The notes under the pieces were generated by a model. It saw nothing but the letters and a program-made list of their open reading frames with translations, searched no databases and was not told the DNA's origin. 64,000 bases of DNA. Origin: Siminovitchia acidinfaciens (lineage in GTDB: Bacteria; Bacillota; Bacilli; Bacillales; Bacillaceae_C). The translations under genes and the position numbers were made by a program. Below are positions 53,880-63,400 of the stretch, piece by piece. Numbering within the stretch: position 1 is the first letter of the stretch; each line of letters opens with the position of its first letter. The stretch covers positions 1 to 64,000 of the forward strand of contig NZ_QYTV02000001.1 in the NCBI RefSeq assembly GCF_003605385.1. Reading direction: 5' to 3'.

Positions 53880-54172
53880 CAGTCTACGTCCTAAATGAGT
53901 GCTTCCGCTTTTATTATTGTCCGGCTTCGGTGCCTATCGACTCTCAGACTTTGCGTCTCTAGTGCTCTTGCGGCGCGGCCTATTCGAGGGAGTCAAGCGA
54001 ACAACATAGCGAAGCCATGAAGCTTTTTCGAGGGAGCTAACCCATGATGTTTTAGAAGTAAGTTGCTTGGCTTCGACGGCCAGGAGTGCTAGTGCAAACG
54101 AAGACAGGGTGTCGCGTTATGAAGCTGTTAGAGTTTGTCGCCCCTAAGTAGCTACCCTCCGCTTTTATTGTA
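53880..54172 (+). repeat. Dispersed repeat copy
   Basis: Ends in CTACCCTCCGCTTTTATT and contains GGCTTCGGTGCCTATCGACT and TATTCGAGGGAG blocks that occur in the other copies. About 290 bases without coding potential between the GNAT gene and the next repeat. Confidence 0.5.
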
Positions 54173-54254
54173 ACAAAATCTTTACATTGGGTTCTGTTTA
54201 CTTTTTAATCGTTCTTCACTAGTATTATTTAAGGATAAAATAATGTCGAAAGAT

Positions 54255-54382
54255 ATAAGAAAAGCGCAAGGTGCCCGTCTATCGGCGACAAGCACAAGGC
54301 GAATTGCGAGGAGGCAGTTCTTCAGCCACCACAGCAATTTGACTTGTGACCTCGAGCCGATGGCGCCTGGAGCTAGACAGAA
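54255..54382 (-). repeat. Dispersed repeat, deleted copy read into the frame before the Na/Pi gene
   Basis: GAAAAGCGCAAGGTGCCC at one end, GATGGCGCCTGGAGCTAGACAG at the other, with CTTCAGCCACCACAGCAA also found at 1.69 kb. It stays open in frame with the downstream gene for 70 codons, but this is repeat sequence, not protein. Confidence 0.6.
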
Positions 54383-54452
54383 AGTATTTTTGTTTAAAAA
54401 GAATACTTGGTCAATCTTATACTTTCTAACTATTGAAAAAAGGGCTGAAGAA

Positions 54453-56075
54453 ATGGACTTGCAAACATTGCTTTTCATGTTTTTTGGAGGGCTGGGTATC
54501 TTCCTTTATGGGATTAAAACAATGGGTGACGGACTCCAGAAAGTTGCCGGAGACGGACTTCGGGATTTGCTTGACCGGTTTACTACAAGGCCGATCCTAG
54601 GCGTTTTGACCGGTATTGTTGTTACAGGTCTAATCCAATCAAGTTCCGGTACGACCGTTTTGACAATCGGACTGGTCACGGCAGGTTTTATGACCTTAAG
54701 GCAGGCGATTGGGGTCATAATGGGCGCCAATATTGGAACGACAGTCACGGCTTTTATTATTGGAATCAATATTTCTGATTACGCTTTGCCAATTATTGCA
54801 GTTGGAGCATTCTTGATTTTCTTTTTCAAAAATCATAAAGTTAATAATTTCGGCACTGTGTTTTTTGGATTCGGTGCCCTATTTTTCGGTTTAAGCCTAA
54901 TGGGCGATGCCATGAAGCCGCTTCGAGGAGCACAATTTTTCACTGACTTAACAGTAAGTCTAAGTGATCATCCACTTCTCGGAGTCCTGATTGGTGTTGT
55001 TTTTACCGTTATCGTTCAAAGCTCATCGGCATCGATTGCCCTTCTTCAAACACTATTTGATCAAGGTACCATTACTTTGCATGCGGCCTTGCCAATTTTA
55101 TTCGGTGATAATATCGGAACGACGATTACAGCTGTTTTGGCTTCTATCGGTGCTTCTGTTGCAGCAAAGCGGGCAGCATTAACCCATGTCATGTTTAATG
55201 TTATAGGTACAATTCTTGTTTTAATTCTATTCGTCCCGTTTACGCATTTTATCGAATATTTGCAAGCAACCCTGAGTCTAAACCCAAAGATGACGATTGC
55301 TTTTGCCCACGGAACATTTAATGTGTCAAATACGATTATTCAATTCCCATTCATTGCTGTCTTGGCTTGGATTGTGACAAAGCTCGTACCAGGTGAGGAT
55401 ACGATGATTGAATATAGACCAGTCCATTTAGGGGAAAAATTCATTCGCCAATCCCCATCCATTGCCCTTGGACAAGGGAAAAAGGAAGTTCTTAGAATGG
55501 GTGAAATAGCGGAGCAAGGCCTGAAGGAAGTAAGTGATTATTATAAAACTAAAGGGAAAAAGCATCGAGAGCTGCTTCCGCAAATCGAAGACGCTCTGAA
55601 CAATCTGGATAAAGTCATTACGGATTATTTGGTGCAAATTTCTTATCATTCCTTATCCGACCAGGATTTGAAAACTCACAGTTCGCTTTTGAATACAGTA
55701 ATGGATTTGGAGCGTATCGGTGATCATATAGAGAACATCATGGAGCTTGTTGACAGCCAGATCAGTAGTAAAGTGAAGTTTTCCGAATCGGCTATGAACG
55801 ATTTGGACAGAATGTTTGAATTGACTTCCTCCACACTGCATCAAGCGCTTGAAGCTCTGCAGGAAGGTAATGAATCAAAAGCAGGGTCAGTTCTAGCAAA
55901 TGAAAGGCTGATCAATAAAATGGAGAAGGATCTCCGCAAAAAGCATATCCAGCGGCTCAATGACAACATGTGTACGGGAACAGCCGGTATCGTTTATGTG
56001 GATATCGTCAGCAACCTTGAGCGAATCGGGGACCATGCTGTGAATATCGCACAGGCCGTCATTGGGGACGTTTAA
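54453..56075 (+). CDS. Na+/phosphate cotransporter family protein with PhoU-like C terminus
   Basis: About 540 residues from ATG 54453 (MDLQTLLFMFFGGLGIFLYG). Two QSSS repeats (LIQSSSGTTVLTIGL near residue 65 and VQSSSASIALLQT near 185) are the NptA signature. The last 170 residues form PhoU-like helical bundles (MDLERIGDHIENIMELV, SNLERIGDHAVNIAQAV). Predicted inner-membrane Na/Pi symporter or regulator. The frame is open back to 54243, but that part is repeat sequence, so I set the start later. A perfect terminator follows. Confidence 0.85.
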   Translation: MDLQTLLFMFFGGLGIFLYGIKTMGDGLQKVAGDGLRDLLDRFTTRPILGVLTGIVVTGLIQSSSGTTVLTIGLVTAGFMTLRQAIGVIMGANIGTTVTAFIIGINISDYALPIIAVGAFLIFFFKNHKVNNFGTVFFGFGALFFGLSLMGDAMKPLRGAQFFTDLTVSLSDHPLLGVLIGVVFTVIVQSSSASIALLQTLFDQGTITLHAALPILFGDNIGTTITAVLASIGASVAAKRAALTHVMFNVIGTILVLILFVPFTHFIEYLQATLSLNPKMTIAFAHGTFNVSNTIIQFPFIAVLAWIVTKLVPGEDTMIEYRPVHLGEKFIRQSPSIALGQGKKEVLRMGEIAEQGLKEVSDYYKTKGKKHRELLPQIEDALNNLDKVITDYLVQISYHSLSDQDLKTHSSLLNTVMDLERIGDHIENIMELVDSQISSKVKFSESAMNDLDRMFELTSSTLHQALEALQEGNESKAGSVLANERLINKMEKDLRKKHIQRLNDNMCTGTAGIVYVDIVSNLERIGDHAVNIAQAVIGDV

Positions 56076-56081
56076 AAAAGC

Positions 56082-56117
56082 AACAGACTGGAGTTATTCT
56101 CCAGTCTGTTGTTTTTT
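56082..56117. terminator. Bidirectional terminator between the Na/Pi gene and a small minus-strand gene
   Basis: AACAGACTGGAG (56082-56093) pairs perfectly with CTCCAGTCTGTT (56099-56110), followed by GTTTTTT; the stop codon of the minus-strand small gene lies in its loop. Confidence 0.85.
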
Positions 56118-56264
56118 CTGTCTCTCATACCGTTCATTTCTTTCCCCGCCATCTGCAAGTTCTTCGGAGAATTCAATGTTTCCCTTTTTGTCCTTCAAGG
56201 CATATTCAATATCGGCGCTTGTCATATTGTTGTTTGGTGCTGCTTCTTCATTCCATTTTTTCAT
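56094..56264 (-). CDS. Small hydrophilic protein (56 aa), YfhD-like tail
   Basis: 56 residues starting MKKWNEEAAPNNNMTSAD, with the block IEFSEELADGGERNERYERQ that recalls the EFSxELAD segment of small Bacillus YfhD-type proteins. Highly charged, no hydrophobic helix. The preceding AAAGGA is about 11 bases from ATG. The first small gene ends 21 bases upstream, so the two are likely one transcript. Function unknown. Confidence 0.6.
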   Translation of the reverse strand: MKKWNEEAAPNNNMTSADIEYALKDKKGNIEFSEELADGGERNERYERQKKQQTGE

Positions 56265-56285
56265 TCGTTATCCCATCCTTTCCAG

Positions 56286-56441
56286 CTAATAATCGTCCGA
56301 ATTTACCTCGGTCTCTGTGTGTGAAACTGACGATATAAACCCATACCCTGTTGGACTCCATTCCAACACTTCTTCCTTGGGTTTTCTTTTTATATTCAGC
56401 TTGGAAAGTCTGCGAAACTGTTCTTGATCGTGTTTTTTCAT
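56286..56441 (-). CDS. Small protein (51 aa) of unknown function
   Basis: 51 residues starting MKKHDQEQFRRLSKLNIK and ending in an acidic SDDY. The very strong GAGGAGGG six bases before ATG supports it as a real gene. The N-terminal third is basic, the rest acidic. It is upstream of the other small gene and downstream of the flavin reductase gene on the same strand. I do not recognise the family. Confidence 0.6.
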   Translation of the reverse strand: MKKHDQEQFRRLSKLNIKRKPKEEVLEWSPTGYGFISSVSHTETEVNSDDY

Positions 56442-56497
56442 TGGGGGACCCTCCTCATGATATTTATTGTCCCCGTTGTTGTTAAAATTATAGGTAG

Positions 56498-57121
56498 CTA
56501 TTCAGGCCGGATCAGGCTGTAGACTTTGCCGAGCTCTGCATATTCGCTCCCAGCAAGCCGCGCAACAGGGCGCAGGTTTTCCGTAAAAACATAGCCTTTT
56601 TGAGGATCATATACTTTTTCATCCATATGTATGTAAACGATGCGGGCTATCAGAAAATCAAGTACAGTATCGCCTGGGTCATTTTTAATCTCATGGTGTT
56701 GCTCAAGCTTGCACTCGAACCGTACTTTTGCTTCCAATATGCCGGGAACGCTCACTTTTGTACTCTCAACGATGTTCAGCCCCGTCAATTCCAATTCACT
56801 GCGGGCGGCTGGAAGCAGGGTAGCTGTTTCGTTGATGTCTTCAATAATATCTTCCGTGCTGATATGAACAACCAATTCTCCATTTTTGATAGCATTTCGC
56901 GCTGTGTCTTTCATTGTGCTGCCTTTTCTTCTGCCAATGGACAGTGAAATCAACGGTGGATCGCTGCTAACGACATTGAAAAAACTGAAAGGAGCTGCGT
57001 TAATTGCTCCGTTGACAGTTGATGTGGTTGTGACAAATGCGATAGGCCTTGGAACGATAGACCCTGTCAACAACTTGTACATATCTTTTCCTCTTAGCTC
57101 AGTTGGATCTAAAGTGATCAT
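56498..57121 (-). CDS. Flavin reductase-like FMN-binding protein
   Basis: 207 residues. YKLLTGSIVPRPIAFVTTTSTVNGAINAAPFSFFNVVSSDPPLISLSIGRR is the FMN-binding split-barrel start of the DIM6/NtaB flavin reductase family. DTVLDFLIARIVYIH and YAELGKVYSLIRP are typical of its C terminus. It could supply reduced flavin to a monooxygenase such as the LLM protein at 48.6 kb, but the two are not linked. AAAGGA lies eight bases before ATG. Confidence 0.82.
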   Translation of the reverse strand: MITLDPTELRGKDMYKLLTGSIVPRPIAFVTTTSTVNGAINAAPFSFFNVVSSDPPLISLSIGRRKGSTMKDTARNAIKNGELVVHISTEDIIEDINETATLLPAARSELELTGLNIVESTKVSVPGILEAKVRFECKLEQHHEIKNDPGDTVLDFLIARIVYIHMDEKVYDPQKGYVFTENLRPVARLAGSEYAELGKVYSLIRPE

Positions 57122-57260
57122 GTAATTCGTCCTTTCACAAAGAATTCAGACTAATCTATACTTTGATTGTACAGGTCCTCTTAAGGAAAGAGAACTATGT
57201 TGTTTGTTCGAACTCTCAGCATCCTGTATCCTAAAGATATATCTATGAAAAGCGGTGTGG

Positions 57261-58559
57261 ATGATGAGAAAAATTTTTTCAAAAGAACGTTTGCTTGAAG
57301 AATTGAGCGACTGTCCATCCTATGAAGGGATTGATCCGATAGAAGTGGCCGAAAAGCTGTCAAAACTGGCTGAAATCGGAAAAACAGAAGCAGGTGGCGT
57401 ATCCCGTTTCCCATATACGAATGAAGAAAGTCGGGCTAAAAAGCTGTTCAGTGAATGGATGATGGATATTGGGCTTAGTGTTAATGAGGATGCGGTCGGG
57501 AACTTATATGGAAGGCTTGAAGGAAAAGAGCCGGGTCTTCCTGCAGTTTTGACAGGCTCCCATTTGGACAGTGTGCCTAACGGGGGTGCTTTCGACGGAC
57601 CGCTCGGATGTGTCAGCAGCCTGCTTGCCATCAAGGCGCTCGCCCAATCTAATACTCTGATAAAGAGAACTATTGAACTGGTCGTATTCGTGGATGAGGA
57701 GGGGGCTAGGTTCAATAACAGTCTTTTTGGCAGTAGAACAATGATGGGTGAGGTGAAAAAAGAAGATCTCACACTGTTTGAGGATAAAACCGGAAAAACA
57801 TTAGCCGAAGCAATGAAGGAAAACGGTTTTGATCCTAAAAATATTTCTGCCGCCTATCGGAATCCCAAAGAAATCCATGCCTTCTTGGAATTGCATATTG
57901 AACAGGGAAAAAGGCTTGAATCGGAAGGGAAGAATATCGGAGTCGTAAACGGAATCGCTGGTCCGGTTTGGACGTCTTATACATTTTTTGGTGAAACGGA
58001 TCATGCAGGAAACACACCAATGGAATTCAGGAAAGATACGGTGGCGGCTGCCGGTGAGTTCATATTAGCGGTTGAAAAAGCACCGAGAGAATATAGCGAA
58101 ACAGCTGTCGCCACTGTAGGCAGAATGAACATATTTCCCAATGGCACAAATGTAATTGCTGGAAAAACAGAAGTGATGGTTGACGCAAGGGATATCGATG
58201 CAGCGGCTCGGGATCAAATGCTTGACGCTTTGAAAAAAGAAGCCGAGGATATCGCTCAAAAGCGAGGGCTAAATGTTGAAATAAAAGAAGAAGTCAAAAT
58301 CCCGCCTGTTGCTATACCTGAGAAAATCCAGGGAGCTGTCCGCTCAGCCGCTGAAACGAGCGGGCTCACGGCAATCGATATTCCAAGCGGAGCGGGTCAT
58401 GATGCGATGATCATGGGAAAATACGTGCCTTCCGGCATGATTTTTGTTCCCAGTCATAACGGAAAAAGCCATTCACCGGAAGAATGGACATCGCTTCCGG
58501 ATTGTGTGAACGGCGTGCAGGTATTAAAAGAAGCGCTCAATGAACTCGCAAATGAATAA
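57261..58559 (+). CDS. M20-family Zn-dependent hydrolase (N-carbamoyl-amino-acid hydrolase/allantoate amidohydrolase type)
   Basis: About 432 residues. LTGSHLDSVPNGGAFDGPLG and VVFVDEEGARF give the metal ligands, LELHIEQGKRLE the third, and HAGNTPMEFRKD the dimer-domain His. The family removes carbamoyl or formimino-like groups from N-substituted amino acids and ureides. It is not next to uric acid or pyrimidine genes here, so the substrate is open. Start is ATG 57261 or 57264; the ribosome site is weak. Confidence 0.83.
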   Translation: MMRKIFSKERLLEELSDCPSYEGIDPIEVAEKLSKLAEIGKTEAGGVSRFPYTNEESRAKKLFSEWMMDIGLSVNEDAVGNLYGRLEGKEPGLPAVLTGSHLDSVPNGGAFDGPLGCVSSLLAIKALAQSNTLIKRTIELVVFVDEEGARFNNSLFGSRTMMGEVKKEDLTLFEDKTGKTLAEAMKENGFDPKNISAAYRNPKEIHAFLELHIEQGKRLESEGKNIGVVNGIAGPVWTSYTFFGETDHAGNTPMEFRKDTVAAAGEFILAVEKAPREYSETAVATVGRMNIFPNGTNVIAGKTEVMVDARDIDAAARDQMLDALKKEAEDIAQKRGLNVEIKEEVKIPPVAIPEKIQGAVRSAAETSGLTAIDIPSGAGHDAMIMGKYVPSGMIFVPSHNGKSHSPEEWTSLPDCVNGVQVLKEALNELANE

Positions 58560-58585
58560 GAGGGCGCGTTTTCGCGCCCTCATTT
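58560..58585 (+). terminator. Terminator of the M20 hydrolase gene
   Basis: GAGGGCGCG (58560-58568) pairs perfectly with CGCGCCCTC (58573-58581) around TTTT, followed by ATTT. Confidence 0.75.
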
Positions 58586-58587
58586 AA

Positions 58588-58722
58588 GGCTTTCTAGCTG
58601 CAACGCCTAGCCCCTCGAGGTCATAAGTCAATTCCCTGTGGCAGCTGAAGTACTAACTCCCCGGGAATCGTCTTATGCTATTCGGCTCAGTCTGTACGAT
58701 GAACAGGCGCTTGCGCTTTTCT
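58588..58722 (+). repeat. Dispersed repeat copy between the M20 and ytxJ genes
   Basis: CTAGCTGCAACGCCTAGCCCCTCGAGGTCATAAG at the left and CAGGCGCTTGCGCTTTTC at the right, with CGGGAATCGTC shared with the copy at 45.8 kb. It ends two bases from the ytxJ stop codon. Confidence 0.55.
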
Positions 58723-58723
58723 G

Positions 58724-59059
58724 TTATGCATTTGCTTCCAATGCTTCTTTCATATTTTTCTCCGTAATATTCCAATGAGACGTATTCCAGGCAGCTTTTC
58801 CACCATTCAAAAGGAAAATTTGTGGAGACTCATGCTTGATTTCCAAGTCCTCCGCCACCTGATTTGAAACTGGACGGTTTTCGCTGACAATCAAATAATA
58901 CTTGTCCAGGTCCGTTGAAAAGTCCTGGTACTCTTTAAAGGCATTGGCGCTGACAGGGCAAGTTGTACTATGTTTGAACAGGAATACAGGCTGTTCATTT
59001 GAGTCCTGCAAAATACTCTCCCACTCAGTTTCAGAAGTAATTTGTTTTAAATCAGACAT
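58724..59059 (-). CDS. ytxJ: Bacillithiol-system thioredoxin-like protein YtxJ
   Basis: 111 residues. PVFLFKHSTTCPVSANAFKEYQDF carries the single Cys of monothiol bacilliredoxin-like proteins, and HESPQIFLLNGGKAAWNTSHWNITE is the cis-Pro and C-terminal block of YtxJ. It would remove bacillithiol from protein thiols in the cytosol. ATG 59059 is nine bases after AAAGG; an earlier in-frame ATG overlaps that site. Confidence 0.88.
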   Translation of the reverse strand: MSDLKQITSETEWESILQDSNEQPVFLFKHSTTCPVSANAFKEYQDFSTDLDKYYLIVSENRPVSNQVAEDLEIKHESPQIFLLNGGKAAWNTSHWNITEKNMKEALEANA

Positions 59060-59084
59060 GTTGATCATCCTTTCGATTGCTTCA

Positions 59085-59147
59085 GTTTTTTAGCGTTGGC
59101 TACAGCGCTCAGCAATTAGCAGACTTCGCACTACACTTTTCTTATTA
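59085..59147 (+). repeat. Short diverged repeat copy
   Basis: Contains CAGCGCTCAGCAATTAGCAGACTTCGC, similar to the unit at 33.68 kb, and ends CACTTTTCTTATT, the inverse of the conserved end. Confidence 0.4.
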
Positions 59148-59164
59148 TCCCAAATTTATCTCCA

Positions 59165-60241
59165 TCAATCATCTTTATTGTCTTCCTCAACTTCAATGGG
59201 AAGGTTCGCAAGCCGGATTTTGTTTTTATAAAAAGATGAGATGATCATGTGGCGGATTTTATTTTCAATTTTTTCTTTTGCTTCTGAATTTTTCACAGGT
59301 ATCTCAATGATGAACTCCAATGCCGACTCCTTGATTCCTGTAAACCGAACAGATGGAGGGGGTTCAGACAATACGCCTTTTTCTCCTTCGATACCCTGGA
59401 TGGCGATTTCATGCAGCAAAGCATCCATCGTTGAGCTGTCAGTTCCATATGCCACTCCGACAGAAATATTCGCATAGAGTTTTTCATTTGCTAAATTTCT
59501 AATCATATTTTCAATGAGATATTGGTTCGGAATAATAAGGGTTCCTTCTTTATACAGCTTTACGGAAGTGGACCTCAGTTTAATTTTAGTGACCACTCCC
59601 GTTTGGCCGTCCACTTCTATCACTTCTCCAACCTCGAGAGGCTTTTCAAATAAAATAATCAGTCCTGAAATGAAGTTTGCGGCCACATTCCGCAGCCCGA
59701 ACCCGACGCCGATTCCAAGTGTACTGAATACGACGGCAATGGCTTTCCAGTTAAAGCCGACAAGGGCGAAGCTGGTCATGACGGCAATGATCATCACCGT
59801 ATAATAAATAAGGCGGTTGATCGTATATCCTGCACCTGCATCCACATGGAATTTTTCGTAAGCGACGGGCATGACATGAGCATTGAAGATCTTTACCAGG
59901 CGATTGGCCAATGTAATGATCATGATTGACACTAAGATGAGCAGGAGAGAGACGTCGATTCCTTTCACTCTATAAATGGGCGAGAACAGCCACTTTTCCT
60001 TTGAAAAATAAAAGAGGAACAAAATGATTGTCCCGTAAAAGGCAAGCCAATTGATCAGGGATTTTGCAGTAGGAACGACACTGCTTTGAGCGCTGTCTGC
60101 CCTATATATTTTTTTAAGAATGAATATGATTGTACACTTTACGGCAAAAATTATAAAAACATATATGAAAAAAAGAAGAATATCTTTGAGTGATAAATTT
60201 TTCAGAAAATCGAGTCCGTGAATAAGCTGATTGTCCTCCAA
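59165..60241 (-). CDS. Mechanosensitive ion channel, MscS family (long form)
   Basis: A 358-residue channel with five N-terminal helices and the pore segment KAIAVVFSTLGIGVGFGLRNVAANFISGLIILFEKPLEVGEVIEV, which keeps the Gly-rich TM3 of MscS much better than the 29-kb paralogue. The cytosolic vestibule follows (VVTKIKLRSTSVKLYKEGTLIIPNQYLIEN). TTG start at 60241, eight bases after GGAGG. Monocistronic. It protects against hypo-osmotic shock. Confidence 0.88.
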   Translation of the reverse strand: MEDNQLIHGLDFLKNLSLKDILLFFIYVFIIFAVKCTIIFILKKIYRADSAQSSVVPTAKSLINWLAFYGTIILFLFYFSKEKWLFSPIYRVKGIDVSLLLILVSIMIITLANRLVKIFNAHVMPVAYEKFHVDAGAGYTINRLIYYTVMIIAVMTSFALVGFNWKAIAVVFSTLGIGVGFGLRNVAANFISGLIILFEKPLEVGEVIEVDGQTGVVTKIKLRSTSVKLYKEGTLIIPNQYLIENMIRNLANEKLYANISVGVAYGTDSSTMDALLHEIAIQGIEGEKGVLSEPPPSVRFTGIKESALEFIIEIPVKNSEAKEKIENKIRHMIISSFYKNKIRLANLPIEVEEDNKDD

Positions 60242-60481
60242 GAATCATACCTCCAGAATATTTAGTCCTTTCACCAATTCCCTGTTTCAAAAAACAGCAA
60301 ACAGATTTGCGGTGCATATGAATGAGTCAGAAAATATGGTAAAATAGATAAGATATTCTTTTAAATAATCATTGCTGTTTAGTGTCCGCCAGGAACGAAA
60401 ATCAACAGTTTTTCATAATAGCTAAAAAATAAAAGCTGTAAATATAAATCAAAGCGCATAGAAAGAAGGGTTTATTGTAAT

Positions 60482-63400
60482 TTGGCACTTTTACAGAAGA
60501 ACCAGGTAGCAGAAATGTTTCACCCCTCCATTTATAGGCGGGGAAGGGAATATTATTTTCAGGACCGGGTCGGAAAGTTGAATTTTGATTATGAGAGTGG
60601 AATTTGCCGGACATTTGTGGAAGGAACACATTCCTATCTTGTGGAAGTGAATTTAAGAGATCTTCCTGAAAATATAGCGGTATATTGTGACTGCCCGGCA
60701 TTTGACCAGCATTATGAGTGCAAACATATCGTGGCGGCCATGCTGGAGATCTGTGAAAAGCAGGATGAAATCATGAAAGTACGAGGCACTTCATATGGCG
60801 GGAAGTATCATGCGGCGGCAGATCTGATCCAGTTGCTGGATGCAGGCACTTCTGGCCAGCCCGTCATCCCGTCACTTGGGAGCAAACCGTTGAAAATTGA
60901 GTACCATTGTGATTTTTCCAATCCTCAGGCACTTTTCGTCGAACTGAAAGTCGGCGTAGACCATGCGTACGTTGTCAGGGATGTTGGAGAATTTATCGGG
61001 AATGTAAAAGCCGGCTGTGAACATCCGTTTACAAAAAAATTCACTTACAGTCCAGAAGAGCACGAAATAGACCCGGCAGACATGGACGTATTAAATGAGC
61101 TTCAGCAGATCATAGAAAACGAAAAGCTTTATGCAGAAGGCATCAAGTCCTATTACGCGAATCCCTCAATATACTCGAACGCCAGGTCCATAATGATCCC
61201 TCCGTTGTTTGTCCGTTCACTGCTTGAAAAGTTAATGGAGAGAAAAACGATTGGGAAGTTGGGGTCCCGGACGTTTGAGGAGATCAGAATCACTGATGGT
61301 GAATTTCCGTTCCAATATGAGCTGGGAAAAAACGCGGAAAATGATCTTGAACTGATGCTGCCACAAATTGAAAATGCTGTATACATGGAGCCGTATGAGC
61401 TGGTTTTTTTAGATGGGGACGTTTATTTCCCGCAGAAGGAGCTTCTGCCGTTCATTGATAAGATTATAAGGCTTCAAAAAAGAAACAGTAAAATTTCCAT
61501 CGCTGCAGATCAGGCAGATGCTTTTGTTTCCGAGGTTCTCCCTCGGCTGAAAAAGCTTGGCAGTGTACAGGTGGCGGAAAAGGTAAAAGAACAGATCATT
61601 CAAGTCCCGCTTACTGCAAAAGCTTATATAGATTTAGAGGATGATACCATCCAGGCAAAGCTGGAATACAAATATGGCGATATTACCGTGAATCCTTTTT
61701 ATCAGCATGAAGAGTCTGGAAAGATTTTAATCAGAGATGTTGAGAAAGAGAAGGAAATCATGAATATCATCGAAAACGCAGGAATGAGGTACAACGGAAA
61801 AGAGTTGCATCTTCAATTGGATGAGGATGAGTTGTACGAGTTTTTATTTGTCATCTTGCCAGCGCTCGGAGAACGGTGCGAACTGTTTTTGACAAACAAC
61901 ATCCGGCAAATTATATCATTGGAACAACCGGTGCCGAAAACAAGTATCAATACGGAAGAATCGGCAGGATTGCTGGAAATCAGCTTCCAATTAGATGGCA
62001 TTGACGATGATGAAATCGCTGATATTATGAGAACCGCCATTGAGAAAAAGCGTTTTTACCGGATGAGAAATGGCACGTTCCTATCACTTGAAACAGATGA
62101 ATTCCAATCGCTGCAGGAGCTGTTCACCGATCTGCGCGTCAGTAAGGATGAGTTGGCCCAGGGAAGCGTTCATGTCCCTATCTATCGTGGCCTGCAGGTG
62201 GATGAGGCGCTTCGAACGAAAAAGCAGTATGATCCATCATTCAAAAAGCTTCTTGATCATCTAAAAAAACCGGGAGAGCAGACCTATTCGCTGCCTGAGG
62301 GATTGCAGGCATCTATGAGGGAATACCAAAAAACCGGATACCAATGGTTCCGATCGCTATCCCACTATCATCTTGGCGGAATTTTGGCGGATGATATGGG
62401 ATTAGGTAAAACATTGCAAAGCATCGCTTACCTTTTATCCGAAAAGGGAGAGAATCGTCATTTAATCGTAGCTCCGGCATCCTTGATTTATAACTGGCAG
62501 AGTGAATGGAACAAGTTTGCCCCTGGGGTGAAAACAGCGGTTGTCTCTGGGGCACGGGAAGAAAGGGAGAAAGTCCTGGCATCGGGAGAGGCGGATGTTT
62601 ATATCACTTCTTATTCCACGCTTAGGCAGGACATCGACCTATATAAAAATGAGCAATTCCACACGCTCATTTTGGATGAAGCACAATTTATCAAAAACCA
62701 CACAACGAAGTCTGCGGCGGCCGTGAGAAGTATCCGGGCAACCCGGAAATTTGCTTTGAGTGGAACGCCAATTGAGAATTCAGTCGATGAATTGTGGGGA
62801 ATCTTCCAGGCGATCATGCCAGGGCTATTTCCAGGTCTGAAAGATTTTAAAAAGCTTGAGCCAGAAAAAATCTCTCATATCATTAAGCCGTTTATTTTGC
62901 GGAGGCTCAAATCAGACGTATTGAAGGAACTTCCGGAAAAAATAGAATCCACCCATATTACTGAACTGTCAAAGGAACAGAAAGAGTTGTATGTGGGCTA
63001 TTTGCAGCGGATTCAGGAGGAAACTGCAGCTTCGTTGCAGGGAGAAGGCTTCCAAAAAAGCCGGATGAAAATTTTAGCCGGAATTACACGCCTTCGCCAG
63101 CTTTGCTGTCACCCGTCACTTTTCTTGGAGAACTATGAGGGCAAGTCAGGTAAGTTGGAGCAGTTGATGGAAACTGTTAAAACTTCCATTGAGAATGGGA
63201 AAAAGCTTCTGATTTTTTCGCAGTTCACAAGCATGTTGGAAATTATCCAACAAGAGTTGATTAAAGCCGGATATCCTCACTTTTATTTGAACGGGAAGAC
63301 GCCTGCGCAGGAGCGGCTGAGAATGAGCGAGCAGTTCAACAATGGAGAGAATTCCATTTTTCTCATTTCGCTGAAGGCGGGAGGTACCGGTCTGAATCTG

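Noticed and set aside
54243-54452. 70-codon N-terminal extension of the Na/Pi transporter
   Set aside because: The extension is translated dispersed-repeat sequence (basic, Arg/Ser rich) and the family start MDLQTLLFMFFGGLG begins at 54453.
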